A stretch of DNA of 64,000 nucleotides from an uncultured Pseudomonadota bacterium (GCA_913060515.1 CAJXRZ010000002.1:1-64000), one strand, 5' to 3'. Positions 42,830-51,678 are shown, numbered from the stretch's first letter. Notes: generated from the sequence alone by a model not told the origin. A program made the numbers and translations.

Positions 42830-43449
42830 CGCTCATCGTCGCGGCGCTCTGGGCCGAGAGCTTGCCCATTGGCCTGGCTCTGAGCGAGCGACGCATGGTG
42901 GGCCGGCGTCTGGTCATGGGGAGCGTGCACGGCCAAGAGGTGGCGCTGTTGCGCTGTGGGGTTGGGCTGGCCAAGGCGGAGCAGGAAGGGGAGCGGATCT
43001 TGTCCCGTCTCCCCATCACCCGGGTCATCAGCGTCGGGACCTGCGGCAGCCTTCGTGCCGATCTTCCCGTCGGCGAGGTCATCACGGCCAGCTCGGTGCA
43101 CCACAGCCTCAAGGCCCACACCCAAGATGCACAGCCAATCCCGGGCGTGCGCGCAGTCCCCCTCGTCAGCGTGGCCGACCCGGTCTTCACCCGCGCGCGT
43201 CGGAGACAGCTTGCGCCCGTGGCGGCTGCCTGTGAGATGGAGGCCGCGGCCCTTCAGCACTGTGCCGGCGATCGGGCCTTCTCAGCTCTGAAGGTCGTCA
43301 GCGACTTGGCCGGCGCCGAAGAGGACGCGGCGTTCTCGCCAGGAGACCCTGCGGCCTTTCTGCGCTTTCAGCGGCGCGCTGCTGAACTGGTGCACCGCTC
43401 TCTGCTCCCCCCCTTGCTCGCGTCTCTCAGACGGGGTCGCCATCCGTGA
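42826..43449 (+). CDS. purine-nucleoside-phosphorylase-superfamily protein (HpnG-like or MTAN-like)
   Basis: 207 residues from a GTG that overlaps the TGA of the exporter (GTGA). ISVGTCGSLRADLPVGEVI is the phosphate/ribose motif, CEMEAAALQH is the base-binding Met-Glu pair, and KVVSDLAG follows. These belong to the PNP/UDP-phosphorylase fold that cleaves N-glycosidic bonds. The combination with a HpnN-like exporter raises the adenosylhopane nucleosidase HpnG; 5'-methylthioadenosine nucleosidase and futalosine hydrolase are alternatives. It overlaps the minus-strand gene at 43427 by 23 bases. Confidence 0.8.
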   Translation: MTLIVAALWAESLPIGLALSERRMVGRRLVMGSVHGQEVALLRCGVGLAKAEQEGERILSRLPITRVISVGTCGSLRADLPVGEVITASSVHHSLKAHTQDAQPIPGVRAVPLVSVADPVFTRARRRQLAPVAAACEMEAAALQHCAGDRAFSALKVVSDLAGAEEDAAFSPGDPAAFLRFQRRAAELVHRSLLPPLLASLRRGRHP

Positions 43450-43669
43450 AGCCTTCGGGGTCCAGGTCCACCGTGTGGGTCTCGGTGAGGATGACCGACT
43501 GGCTCTCCTCGTCCACGACAGCATCCAGGGCCTGCGCCAGAGCCTCAGCGGCCTGCTTGCGGCTCATCTCGCGAGGGCCCTCATCAAAGAGGCCTTGCTC
43601 GTCCACGGCTGCAGGGCCAAGAAGTCCGAGTGCCAGTGCGAGGCTCATTGGGTCGGTAACGAAGTGCAT
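43427..43669 (-). CDS. small acidic protein, function unknown
   Basis: 80 residues from the ATG at 43669 with AGGAG and a five-base spacer. A hydrophobic stretch (MSLALALGLLGPAAV) near residue 10 is followed by an acidic tail with SRKQAAEALAQALDAVVDEE. It could be a small membrane-associated protein. The convergent overlap with the nucleosidase gene is 23 bases. No family is recognised. Confidence 0.55.
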   Translation of the reverse strand: MHFVTDPMSLALALGLLGPAAVDEQGLFDEGPREMSRKQAAEALAQALDAVVDEESQSVILTETHTVDLDPEGFTDGDPV

Positions 43670-43745
43670 GATGGCTCCTGTGTGTGAAGCTACCCTCATG
43701 ACGACGAATGACCACCTGATGTTGCATTCAGATCGTGAATAGTGG

Positions 43746-43764
43746 AAATCGGTGGCGCCGATTT
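43746..43764. promoter_or_regulatory. inverted repeat next to the amidase promoter
   Basis: AAATCGG / CCGATTT around a five-base centre, directly followed by TACTAT at 43764-43769, a candidate -10 box for the amidase. No good -35 was found. It could be an operator for a repressor. The surrounding 43700-43900 stretch is distinctly richer in A+T than its neighbours. Confidence 0.4.
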
Positions 43765-43806
43765 ACTATCCCTAAACAAATCTAAACCCAAGACCGCAGG
43801 GGTCCA

Positions 43807-45261
43807 GTGTCCCAAAAAAGACCACAGTTGCCGGAAGTACTCAGCGCCAGCGCGACGCGTCTTGCCGCAGGGATAAAATCTGGGGAATACAGTAGTTTAG
43901 AGGTCACGATGGCCCACCAAGCGCGCCTGGATCAGGTCAATCCTGTCCTAAATGCGATGGTAATGGAGCGCAGGGAGAAGGCGCTGCTTCAGGCCAGCCG
44001 CAGCGACGCACAACCTGGTGACGGGACCTTCCATGGGGTGCCGTGCAGCATCAAGGAGTGCTTCGCTTTCAAGGGAATGCCCCAATCCAGCGGGCTGCTT
44101 CGGCGCAAAGACATGATCGCCGATCACAACGCGACGGCCGTTCAGCGCTACCTGGACGCCGGTGCTGTGCCCTTGGGCGTGAGCAACACCTCCGAGCTCT
44201 GCATGTGGATGGAGTCGGACAACTTGGTCTATGGCCGCACCAACAATCCCTACGATGCCAGCCGCACTGTGGGGGGCAGCTCCGGTGGTGAAGGGGCCTT
44301 GGTTGCGGCGGGCGCTGCGCCTTTTGGACTGGGCTCGGACATCGGCGGCAGCATTCGCATGCCGGCCTTCTTCAACGGGGTCTTTGGGCACAAGCCCAGC
44401 GGCGGCTTGGTGCCGGGAACGGGGCAGCATCCCATCGCTGAAGGGAAGGCCTTGCGCTACCTGAGCACGGGACCGATCTGCCGAAAGGCTGAGGATCTCT
44501 GGCCTCTGCTGCGCATCCTTGCTGGACCCGATGGCCAGGACTCGGGGTGCGAGCCCATGGAGCTCGGTGACCCGAGCCAAGTGGACATCTCCTCCCTCCG
44601 CATCCTCCACATCCCTGACAACGGCCGCCAGCCGGTCTCACAGGACCTGCGAGACGCCCAGTCGCGCATGGCCCAGGCCTTGAAGGCGGCCGGGGCTCAG
44701 GTTGAAGAGATCCGGATTCCGGCGATGAAGCACGGCTTTGACATCTGGTCCAGCAGCCTCCAGGAGGCGAACGGGACCCCATTCACGACGCTGATGGGGG
44801 ACGGGGAGCCCGTCTCTGCGGTGATGGAGCTGATGCGCTTGGGCATAGGCCGTCCAAACCACACGCTGATGGCGTGCATGTTGGGCATGACCGAGTCCTT
44901 GACCGCCTTGGTGCCTTGGCGCACCCGGCGCTTTGTGCAGATGGGCCTGGAGCTCAAGGCTGAGCTGGAGGAGCGCCTTGGCGACGACGGCGTGCTGCTC
45001 TACCCCTCGTACACCATGCCGGCGCCCAAACATGGGCTGGCGGTGCGCAGGCAGCTGCGCTTGAGCTTCGACTACGCCTACACGGCGCTGCTCAACATCA
45101 TGGAGCTGCCGGTGACCCAGGTTCCCCTTGGACTAAACGCCCAGGGATTGCCCCTGGGCGTTCAAGTCGGCGCTGCCCATGGCCAGGACCACCTCGCTGT
45201 CGCGGTGGCCCTGTGGGCAGAGCAGGAGTTCGGCGGCTGGGTGCCGCCTTGGACGCGCTGA
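43807..45261 (+). CDS. amidase signature family hydrolase
   Basis: 484 residues from a GTG. The Ser-cisSer-Lys triad is visible: Lys83 (CSIKECFAF), the Ser158/Ser159 pair in VGGSSGGEGAL, and nucleophile Ser182 in GSDIGGSIRMP. FAAH-like overall phrasing (NNPYDASRTVGG) suggests a fatty-acid-amide or aryl-amide hydrolase rather than GatA, and no gatB or gatC is present. No signal peptide. The first ~40 codons use more A/T-ending codons than the rest. Confidence 0.9.
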   Translation: MSQKRPQLPEVLSASATRLAAGIKSGEYSSLEVTMAHQARLDQVNPVLNAMVMERREKALLQASRSDAQPGDGTFHGVPCSIKECFAFKGMPQSSGLLRRKDMIADHNATAVQRYLDAGAVPLGVSNTSELCMWMESDNLVYGRTNNPYDASRTVGGSSGGEGALVAAGAAPFGLGSDIGGSIRMPAFFNGVFGHKPSGGLVPGTGQHPIAEGKALRYLSTGPICRKAEDLWPLLRILAGPDGQDSGCEPMELGDPSQVDISSLRILHIPDNGRQPVSQDLRDAQSRMAQALKAAGAQVEEIRIPAMKHGFDIWSSSLQEANGTPFTTLMGDGEPVSAVMELMRLGIGRPNHTLMACMLGMTESLTALVPWRTRRFVQMGLELKAELEERLGDDGVLLYPSYTMPAPKHGLAVRRQLRLSFDYAYTALLNIMELPVTQVPLGLNAQGLPLGVQVGAAHGQDHLAVAVALWAEQEFGGWVPPWTR

Positions 45262-45948
45262 TCAGGCGATCAAGCCGCTGCCGCCAACCTTCGGGTTGAT
45301 GAGCGGGATGCTGAGCTCTTGGCCCAGCTCCAGCTTGTTCGGATCGATGCCGTTGGCGGTCGCGATGCGGGTGTACTCGCCGGAGTCGCCGTACCAGTGC
45401 TTGGCGATCTTGCCCAGGTTCTCGCCCTTGGCCACGATGTGCTTGGGGGCTGCGGTTGGGGGGATGCGCAGGACCTGACCGGGGTAGATCTCGTCGGGGT
45501 CCTTGATCATGGGCACGTTGGCGCCAAAGACGGTCTCGTAGAGCCGCATGATGCCGTAGTACTCCTTGGCGATCTTGGAGAGCGTGTCCCCCTTGGCGAC
45601 GGTGTGGTACACGGCCGGTGGGGTGGGGTTGTTGACCTGGATCTGGTTGTCGACGGCCTCGACGCCGTCGTGGTTGCCCACGATCAAGCAGCACTTCTCG
45701 GAGTCACTGGTGGAGGTGGACTCACCGGAGATTGTCGCCGTTCCAGCGGCGTAGCTCAGGGCGAAGTTGGTGATGGGCAGGCCACGGCTGGTGACGGCGG
45801 CGCGCAGCGCCTCGGCGACCTGGGCCTCGGTGGCCTTGGTGTTGGTGGCCTTCTCGGCGGCAGCCTTCAGCTTGTCCTCCTTGCGGACCTCTTCCTTGCC
45901 GAAGCCGACCTTGCGGCCAGCGCTCTTGATGAAGCTCATCAATCCCAT
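45262..45948 (-). CDS. BON and LysM domain protein (Kbp/YgaU-like, extended)
   Basis: 228 residues; ATG with GGAG and an eight-base spacer. The opening (MGLMSFIKSAGRKVGF) resembles E. coli Kbp (YgaU), a small potassium-sensing protein. A BON domain follows (residues ~40-110), then two LysM modules (YHTVAKGDTLSKIAKEYYG and HIVAKGENLGKIAKHWYG) where Kbp has one. No signal peptide. The Cys-Cys pair near residue 85 is unusual. A cytoplasmic potassium or cell-wall role is possible. Confidence 0.85.
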   Translation of the reverse strand: MGLMSFIKSAGRKVGFGKEEVRKEDKLKAAAEKATNTKATEAQVAEALRAAVTSRGLPITNFALSYAAGTATISGESTSTSDSEKCCLIVGNHDGVEAVDNQIQVNNPTPPAVYHTVAKGDTLSKIAKEYYGIMRLYETVFGANVPMIKDPDEIYPGQVLRIPPTAAPKHIVAKGENLGKIAKHWYGDSGEYTRIATANGIDPNKLELGQELSIPLINPKVGGSGLIA

Positions 45949-46061
45949 GGATGTATCTCCGATGTCTAAGTTGGATGGGGACTCTATCTGATCCGTCGCC
46001 CGCGCCTCTTACCTAAGACTGGGTCGAGCCTTTCTTGGGTCTCACCCCAAGGCCTGCTCTC

Positions 46062-46472
46062 TCAGCTCAGCCTTGCGCTGTGGTAGTGCCAGCGGCCGCC
46101 AATGCGGGTGAAGTGACTGACCTCTCCGAAGCTGGCGTCCCGGCCTTGTTGGCGCAAGTTGGCGTAGAAGCTGACCATGCCCGTCTGGCCAGTGATGCTG
46201 CTGTCCAGGACCTTGAGGCCTAGGAACTGGGTTTGCTCGCAGAAGGTGCGCAGCTCCTCCGCCCAGGCTTCCAGTTCTGGCTTGAACTGGGGCCCGGTGG
46301 GGTCGGTGGTCTCCTGAACGTAGATGACCTCGCCCATGGCGTAGGCCGCATAGCGAGAGCGCATCAGGGCCTCTGGTGTGGCCGGTGCTTTGCCCAAGTG
46401 GAAGGGGCGGCAGCAGCGCTTGTATCGGGCCCCAGAGTGGCAAGGACAGGGGACGTTACCGGAGACAGTCAT
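46062..46472 (-). CDS. YchJ-family (UPF0225) SEC-C motif protein
   Basis: 136 residues. The N-terminal zinc motif PCPCHSGARYKRCC is the SEC-C knuckle. The body LMRSRYAAYAMGEVIYVQET and SSFYANLR/FTRIGGRWHYHSA-like end match YchJ. The biochemical role of this family is not established. No Shine-Dalgarno. It is divergent from the zinc-ribbon gene at 46495 by 22 bases. Confidence 0.88.
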   Translation of the reverse strand: MTVSGNVPCPCHSGARYKRCCRPFHLGKAPATPEALMRSRYAAYAMGEVIYVQETTDPTGPQFKPELEAWAEELRTFCEQTQFLGLKVLDSSITGQTGMVSFYANLRQQGRDASFGEVSHFTRIGGRWHYHSARLS

Positions 46473-46494
46473 GGCGACAGGTTAGCTCTGTGGC

Positions 46495-46818
46495 ATGGAA
46501 ACTCCCCCGATTGAGCGCCTCGGTTTTGTTCGCGTCCCCCCACAAGGGGAGAATGCCGAGACCTGGCTGCAGTGCAATGCCTGCCAGAAGCGGGAGCGTT
46601 TCTGGATCCAGGAGGAGCGCGTGCATTGCGCTTGTGGCGCAGCCTATGACCACGCCGCCGTAGAAGGCGGCCAGGTCGCCGTCTCGGAGCTGGTCTGGGT
46701 GCCCTTTGATAAGGGGCCGGTTCAGCTCTCCGAGCTGGAAGTGGATTGGCGTCGGATCGTAGCGTTGCTGTTGGTGCTTGCTCTGGCTGCCGGTGGAATC
46801 TACGCACTGCTGTCCTAG
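46495..46818 (+). CDS. zinc-ribbon protein with C-terminal membrane helix
   Basis: 107 residues. Four Cys (LQCNACQKRE and VHCACGAAYD) make a rubredoxin-like ribbon, and the last ~18 residues are hydrophobic (IVALLLVLALAAGGIYALL). A tail-anchored cytoplasmic zinc protein by pattern. No family is recognised. It is one of three ribbon-plus-membrane proteins in the window. Confidence 0.65.
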   Translation: METPPIERLGFVRVPPQGENAETWLQCNACQKRERFWIQEERVHCACGAAYDHAAVEGGQVAVSELVWVPFDKGPVQLSELEVDWRRIVALLLVLALAAGGIYALLS

Positions 46819-46906
46819 CCCTCGCGCTTGGCTGGGCCCTGCGGGCATAGACAGGGCGTCGACCTTTTGCTAGAGTCGTCCGTCTCTGAACCTCTAGGAG
46901 GACGCC

Positions 46907-47800
46907 TTGGACGTGCTGAGCGGAATGCAGGCCTTCGTCAAGGTCGTTGATGAAGGCAGCTTCACCAAGGCTGCGGCAAGCCTGAGCATGCCCAAGAGCA
47001 CATTGTCCCGGCATGTCGCCGCTCTGGAGGACCGCTTGGGCGTGCGTCTTCTGCACAGAACGACGCGGTCCTTGCGCCCCACGGATGTGGGCATGGCCTA
47101 CTACGAGCGCTGCACGCAGATCGTCAACGATGTGGAGGAGGCCGAGGCCGCGGTCACGCAGCTCCAGACCTCGCCGCGCGGAACTCTGCGGCTCTCGGTT
47201 GGGGTCACCTTTGGCTACATGTTTGTCCCATCGCTGATCTCCTCTTTCCTGCGTCAACACGACAGCGTGGACGTGGAGGTTCAGCTCTCCGATCGCATGG
47301 TTGACTTGGTCGACGAGGGCTTTGATCTCGCCCTGCGCGCCGGGGTGCTCGGCGACAGCTCCCTGATCGCACGCAAGCTGGGGAGCGCGACCCGGGCTTG
47401 TGTGGCCAGCCCGGAGTACCTCCGGCTTCGTGGCACCCCCAAACGTCCCAGCGACCTGCGCAGCCACGATTGCCTTCGCTACGGCTATGAGCGCAGCGGC
47501 AGCTCTTGGGGCTTTGCCAGCGCCCGCGTCCCGGTCTCGGGGCCCCTGACGGCCAACAACGCCGACATCCTGCGGGAGGCGGCCATCGACGGCCTGGGCT
47601 TGGCCTTTATGCCCCGCTTCATGGTGGCTCAGGCCATTCAGGATGGCACCCTTGTCGAGGTCCTCGCCGAGCACATCGCCCAAGAAGGTGGGGTCTACGC
47701 GGTGTACCCACACAGCCGGCACTTGAGCGCCAAAGTGCGCGCCTTTGTGGACCACGCCATTGAGCACTTCGGCCCCATCGCACCTTGGGACCAGGAATAG
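46907..47800 (+). CDS. LysR-family transcriptional regulator
   Basis: 297 residues from a TTG with a perfect AGGAGG (46896-46901) and a five-base spacer. The N-terminal winged helix-turn-helix is FTKAAASLSMPKSTLSRHVA with LHRTTRSLRPTDVG. The C-terminal inducer domain follows (LRLSVGVTFGYMFVPSL, DLALRAGVL). The CrgA/DsdC-like branch is suggested by the HRTTRS phrase. Ligand and target unknown; the genes on either side are not typical divergent targets. Confidence 0.93.
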   Translation: MDVLSGMQAFVKVVDEGSFTKAAASLSMPKSTLSRHVAALEDRLGVRLLHRTTRSLRPTDVGMAYYERCTQIVNDVEEAEAAVTQLQTSPRGTLRLSVGVTFGYMFVPSLISSFLRQHDSVDVEVQLSDRMVDLVDEGFDLALRAGVLGDSSLIARKLGSATRACVASPEYLRLRGTPKRPSDLRSHDCLRYGYERSGSSWGFASARVPVSGPLTANNADILREAAIDGLGLAFMPRFMVAQAIQDGTLVEVLAEHIAQEGGVYAVYPHSRHLSAKVRAFVDHAIEHFGPIAPWDQE

Positions 47801-47802
47801 AC

Positions 47803-48735
47803 GTGGCGCAGGGCCCCGCGGCTCTTCAAGTCATGGCAGATGAGCTGGGCTTGGCCGTCAGCTCGGCGGTGCTGGCCTTGGCCGTGGAGCGCCTGGCCTC
47901 GCTGGAGCTTCAACGTGCCCAGTGGATGCTGCAGGGCTTGGATCCTGGGCTTGAGCCCTTCAAGCTCCTGCGCGGGGATCCGGCTACCACCGCCGCCCGA
48001 GTGCTGGGTCTGAGTTGGGTGCTTGGGGTGTGCGTTCAGGGGGAGGCCTCACTGCGTGTGTCTCTTCTGGAGCGCATGCCCAGCGGTAGAGCGCTCTTGG
48101 GGGCCATTCGACCCCTCGGTCCGGTTCAGGAGAGCGTCATGCCTCAGCTCCCCGGGCTGCGGGCGGCGTGGACGCCTATCCTTGGGGAGACGCTGGCCCA
48201 GGGAGAGGTGCTGCTCCCCAAAGTCATCGCCTCCCTGGAAGCGCATCAACCCTCGGTCGGACCCCACAGCTTCGCAAGCCTCGGGGAGCGCTTCGTACAG
48301 GAGCTGGCCCTTCGTCAAGCTGCCGACCCGGTGTCCTCTCTGGCGCCGAGCGCCCCCCTCACACCGCCTCCAGAGCTGACCCTGTCCAGCACCGAGGGGC
48401 TTCCCCTTGGACCTCCGAGCGACGCCGCTCCACTGCCGGGTGCCCCGCCCCCCAAGCTGCGGCCCTTTCCCATGCCGGAGGAGCCCTTTGTGCCCAGCGA
48501 GGATGCGCACTGGCCGCCTGCAGAGGACGCGCTCCCTGAAGCCGCGCCAGCGCCCGAGCCCGAAGGGCCTCCGCCCCTGAGCGGACCGCCGGGTCAAGCA
48601 CGGCAGAGGCCCCTTGCCGCTCCCAGTGGTGCGCGCGCTCTTCCCCTGGTCGCCGTGGGGCTGATCTTGGCCCTTGTCTTGGTGCTGCTGTTGATCATCG
48701 CGGTGGCGCTGGGAGCTGCGCTCTTCACCATCTAG
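47803..48735 (+). CDS. Pro-rich membrane-anchored protein, function unknown
   Basis: 310 residues from GTG 47803 (AGGA, six-base spacer), three bases after the LysR stop. The N-terminal ~175 residues are helical and Leu-rich. Residues ~185-285 are a Pro/Ala-rich disordered linker. A C-terminal helix (ALPLVAVGLILALVLVLLLIIAVAL) anchors it. Topology: cytoplasmic N-terminus. The stop overlaps that of the convergent helicase gene inside a CTAG. Confidence 0.65.
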   Translation: MAQGPAALQVMADELGLAVSSAVLALAVERLASLELQRAQWMLQGLDPGLEPFKLLRGDPATTAARVLGLSWVLGVCVQGEASLRVSLLERMPSGRALLGAIRPLGPVQESVMPQLPGLRAAWTPILGETLAQGEVLLPKVIASLEAHQPSVGPHSFASLGERFVQELALRQAADPVSSLAPSAPLTPPPELTLSSTEGLPLGPPSDAAPLPGAPPPKLRPFPMPEEPFVPSEDAHWPPAEDALPEAAPAPEPEGPPPLSGPPGQARQRPLAAPSGARALPLVAVGLILALVLVLLLIIAVALGAALFTI

Positions 48736-51083
48736 AGGGTGTAGCGCTGTCCTTCTCGCTCATAGCCAAGGCCGAGGAGCACGCGATCCAGGCTGTCTCG
48801 GCCCATGTCGGCTTGGCTCAAGAGGGCGCGATCCAGGGAGAAGGGGCCTCTGGAGGCTCTCTTCCGGGCAGCCGCAGCCAGCCCCTCCAGATGTCCCATC
48901 TCAATGGCCATTCTGCCGACCACCGCCATGCCCAAGGCGGCATAGAGCGGCGTGCTCAGCTTCGCCGGACAGACTTTGGTGTTGGGGTGGGGGAGCTCTA
49001 CCAGAGGGAGCTGTCGTCGGAAGAGTGCGACCAGCAGCGCTCTGGCGTAGCGGGCCTCTTCATTCTTGGGCGGCGCGAAGATGTGGAGTCTGCCGAGCTT
49101 TACGCCTCTCTGGGCCAGGATCTTCCGGTCGATGGTGCTCAGCTTGGGCAGCCAGGCGCTGGCCTCCTCGCTGGGCATGCCGCCCAGATTCTGCTGAAGC
49201 CGGTCCAGCAGTGCGCGTCCGGCGTCTTTGAGCTTGTGGTTGGGCTTGACCAGGGGCCCCAAGGCCTCGTGGACCCGGTTGTCCAGCCACCGGTTCAGGT
49301 AGTTCAGGAGCAGAGCGCTGTCCTGGGGGTTGAGGTGCCGGTTTCGGAGCACTTGGACCTGGGGCAGCAGAGCACCACTCCCCTTCGCCAGCGAGGCCAC
49401 CAAGGCGCCTTCCCAAGAGAGGCGGCCATCCACGTCCAAGACCAGGGCGTTGTCCGGCTCGTGTACCAGGCGTTGCACCCGCTGGCCCAACTCTTCGCGC
49501 AGCTCCCGCTCTAACTCTGGGCTGAGCTTTCTGGCGTGTTTGCCTGGGGCAGGGGAGTAGCGCAGGCCGCGAAGGGAGCCGGAGATCTCCTCCCGTCTGG
49601 GGGTGAGCTCGGCGCCGCCCAGGGCCTCGCTCCCCAGAGGCTGCGCCTCGGTCAACACCACGCTGCGCCGGGCCACGAAGCGCCGCGTGAGCGCCTTGTG
49701 CAGGGCTTGGGAGAGGCGGTCTTCGATCTCGGCGCAGCGGCGCTGCCAGTCGGCTGCGTTCACCAGCCAGCCCTTGCGGTTGGCCACATAGTTCCAGGTT
49801 CGCACCCAGGCGATGCGGGCCATCAGGGCGTCGATGTCGCCGTCCTGGCGGTCCAGGCGCTCCAAGCGCGCGGCCAAGAAGGTCGCCGGGATCTCCCCCC
49901 GCTCAAGCAAGAAGACCAAGAGCTGGGCCAGGAGCTGCACGTGCGCCCCGGTGAGCGTCTTGCGGAAGTCTGGGATCTGCGCAACCTCCCAGGTCAGCTG
50001 AACCGCTGCGGGGTCGTGTACCCGGGCCTGGACCCCTGGAAGCTCTGCCAGACCCGCAAGGGCCTGGTGGTCGGGCCACTCTCTGACCTGGCGCAGACAG
50101 CGCTTTGGGCTGCCGGCGTCCAAGCTCTCCAGCAGGGCGCTCAGGCTGCCAAAGTCCAGCGCATTGTTGCGCCAGTACAGGCTGCGCAGGGCTGGAAAGC
50201 GGTGCTGCTCAATGGCGTGGACCGCCTCTGGATCCAGGACGCCGACGCTGTTCAGGGTTCCGAATGTCCCGTTCCGAGTGAAGCGGCCGGCGCGGCCTGC
50301 GATCTGGGCCAGCTCGTCCACACGCAGATCGCGCATGGTCCATCCGTCGAACTTGCGCGTGGCGGCGAGAGCGACGTGGTCGACGTCCAGGTTCAAGCCC
50401 ATACCGATGGCGTCGGTGGCGACCAGGTAGTCCACTTCTCCGGACTCATAGAGGGCCACTTGTGCGTTGCGCGCTCTGGGAGAGAGCGCCCCCAAGACGA
50501 CCGCCGCCCCGCCGTGCTTGCGGCGCAGGCGCTCGGCGGTCTCATAGACTTGCTCGGCTGAGAAGGCGACGACGGCGCTTCGTTTGGGCAGGCTGAGCAG
50601 CTTGCGTGGCCCCGTGTAGCGCAGGGTGGACATGCGCTTGGCCTGTTGGATCTCCGCGGTGGGGACGAGCTGTTGGAGCAAGGGCGCGATGGTGTCGGAG
50701 CCCATGAACCAAGTCTCACGCACGCCCCGGGCGTGAAGGAGGCGTTCGGTGAAGGTGTGGCCGCGGTTGCGCTGGCCGGCCAGCTGCACCTCATCGATGG
50801 CCATGAAGTGTACAGGCACATCCAGCGGCATGGCCTCGACCGTGCACACCCAGTAGCGGGGGTTCATCGGGATGATCTTCTGCTCGCCGGTGATCAAGGC
50901 GACCTGACCGGGACGCTCCCGCTCCAAGCGGGCGTGCACCTCCTGAGCCAAGAGGCGCAGAGGCAGGCCAATCATTCCCGAAGGGTGGGCGAGCATGCGC
51001 TCGAGCGCCCGGTGGGTCTTGCCGGTGTTGGTCGGGCCCAGGGCGGCGATGATGCGGCCGCTGTTCAGGTCAAAGCTTCGCAA
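48732..51083 (-). CDS. Suv3-like superfamily-2 RNA helicase
   Basis: 783 residues from a TTG (no upstream alternative; no clear Shine-Dalgarno). Motif I GPTNTGKTHRALERM (residues 16-30), motif II AIDEVQLAG, then IGMGLNLDVDHVALAA and QIAGRAGRF (motifs V/VI). This order and GPTNTGKT phrase are those of mitochondrial Suv3 and its bacterial relatives, which unwind RNA for degradation. The C-terminal ~350 residues are longer and diverged. No PNPase or RNase partner is adjacent. Confidence 0.88.
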   Translation of the reverse strand: MRSFDLNSGRIIAALGPTNTGKTHRALERMLAHPSGMIGLPLRLLAQEVHARLERERPGQVALITGEQKIIPMNPRYWVCTVEAMPLDVPVHFMAIDEVQLAGQRNRGHTFTERLLHARGVRETWFMGSDTIAPLLQQLVPTAEIQQAKRMSTLRYTGPRKLLSLPKRSAVVAFSAEQVYETAERLRRKHGGAAVVLGALSPRARNAQVALYESGEVDYLVATDAIGMGLNLDVDHVALAATRKFDGWTMRDLRVDELAQIAGRAGRFTRNGTFGTLNSVGVLDPEAVHAIEQHRFPALRSLYWRNNALDFGSLSALLESLDAGSPKRCLRQVREWPDHQALAGLAELPGVQARVHDPAAVQLTWEVAQIPDFRKTLTGAHVQLLAQLLVFLLERGEIPATFLAARLERLDRQDGDIDALMARIAWVRTWNYVANRKGWLVNAADWQRRCAEIEDRLSQALHKALTRRFVARRSVVLTEAQPLGSEALGGAELTPRREEISGSLRGLRYSPAPGKHARKLSPELERELREELGQRVQRLVHEPDNALVLDVDGRLSWEGALVASLAKGSGALLPQVQVLRNRHLNPQDSALLLNYLNRWLDNRVHEALGPLVKPNHKLKDAGRALLDRLQQNLGGMPSEEASAWLPKLSTIDRKILAQRGVKLGRLHIFAPPKNEEARYARALLVALFRRQLPLVELPHPNTKVCPAKLSTPLYAALGMAVVGRMAIEMGHLEGLAAAARKRASRGPFSLDRALLSQADMGRDSLDRVLLGLGYEREGQRYTL

Positions 51084-51154
51084 GCCAGGGTGTCCAAGGT
51101 TTACAGGTTCAGGAAGGGTGTCAGGATAGGCTTAGTGCCCCATCGGAGGTTCCT

Positions 51155-51643
51155 GTGTTGATGTTCCTGCTCACCCTGGCTGCTTGCAGCAAGGACGGAT
51201 CGATCTTTGGTGACGAGGCTGACTCCGGAGACTCCGGTACGCCATGGTGGGAGAACGACTACGACTACGAAGGCGACGACCCGCCCGAGGCCAAGGAAGG
51301 CAAGAGCTGGTGTGAGCCTGCGACCGGCTCTGCTGGGGATCTCTTCTTCTTTCAGATCGAAGGATTCGACAAGCAGGGCGAGGACAGCCTGACCGGCGGC
51401 ACGGTCATCGCTGAGCGCGAAGGTACGCTGCTCTTCGAGCATCCCCTGTTCTACTGCGACGATGCAGGAGACTGCGAGGGGAGCTGGACTGCAGCGAGCT
51501 GGTCCGGTGAGCTGTCCTGCAACGAGAACGCCGTGGAGCAGTACAGCTTTGAAGGCTTCTTGGTGGACAAGCAGGGCAACGAGTCCGACACCATCACCTT
51601 GGCTTGGGATGGCATCAAAGAGAGCAACGGCGGCGGCGACTGA
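51155..51643 (+). CDS. putative lipoprotein, Asp/Glu/Gly-rich
   Basis: 162 residues. GTG 51155 has GGAGG with a five-base spacer. The signal is MLMFLLTLAAC (Cys11 lipidated), uncharged. A Ser/Asp/Gly tether (GDEADSGDSGTPWWENDYD) leads to a domain with four Cys that could pair. No family is recognised. Confidence 0.65.
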   Translation: MLMFLLTLAACSKDGSIFGDEADSGDSGTPWWENDYDYEGDDPPEAKEGKSWCEPATGSAGDLFFFQIEGFDKQGEDSLTGGTVIAEREGTLLFEHPLFYCDDAGDCEGSWTAASWSGELSCNENAVEQYSFEGFLVDKQGNESDTITLAWDGIKESNGGGD

Positions 51644-51678
51644 GCTGCGCTGTTGAGCTGAGCGTCTGGTCGCAGCGG

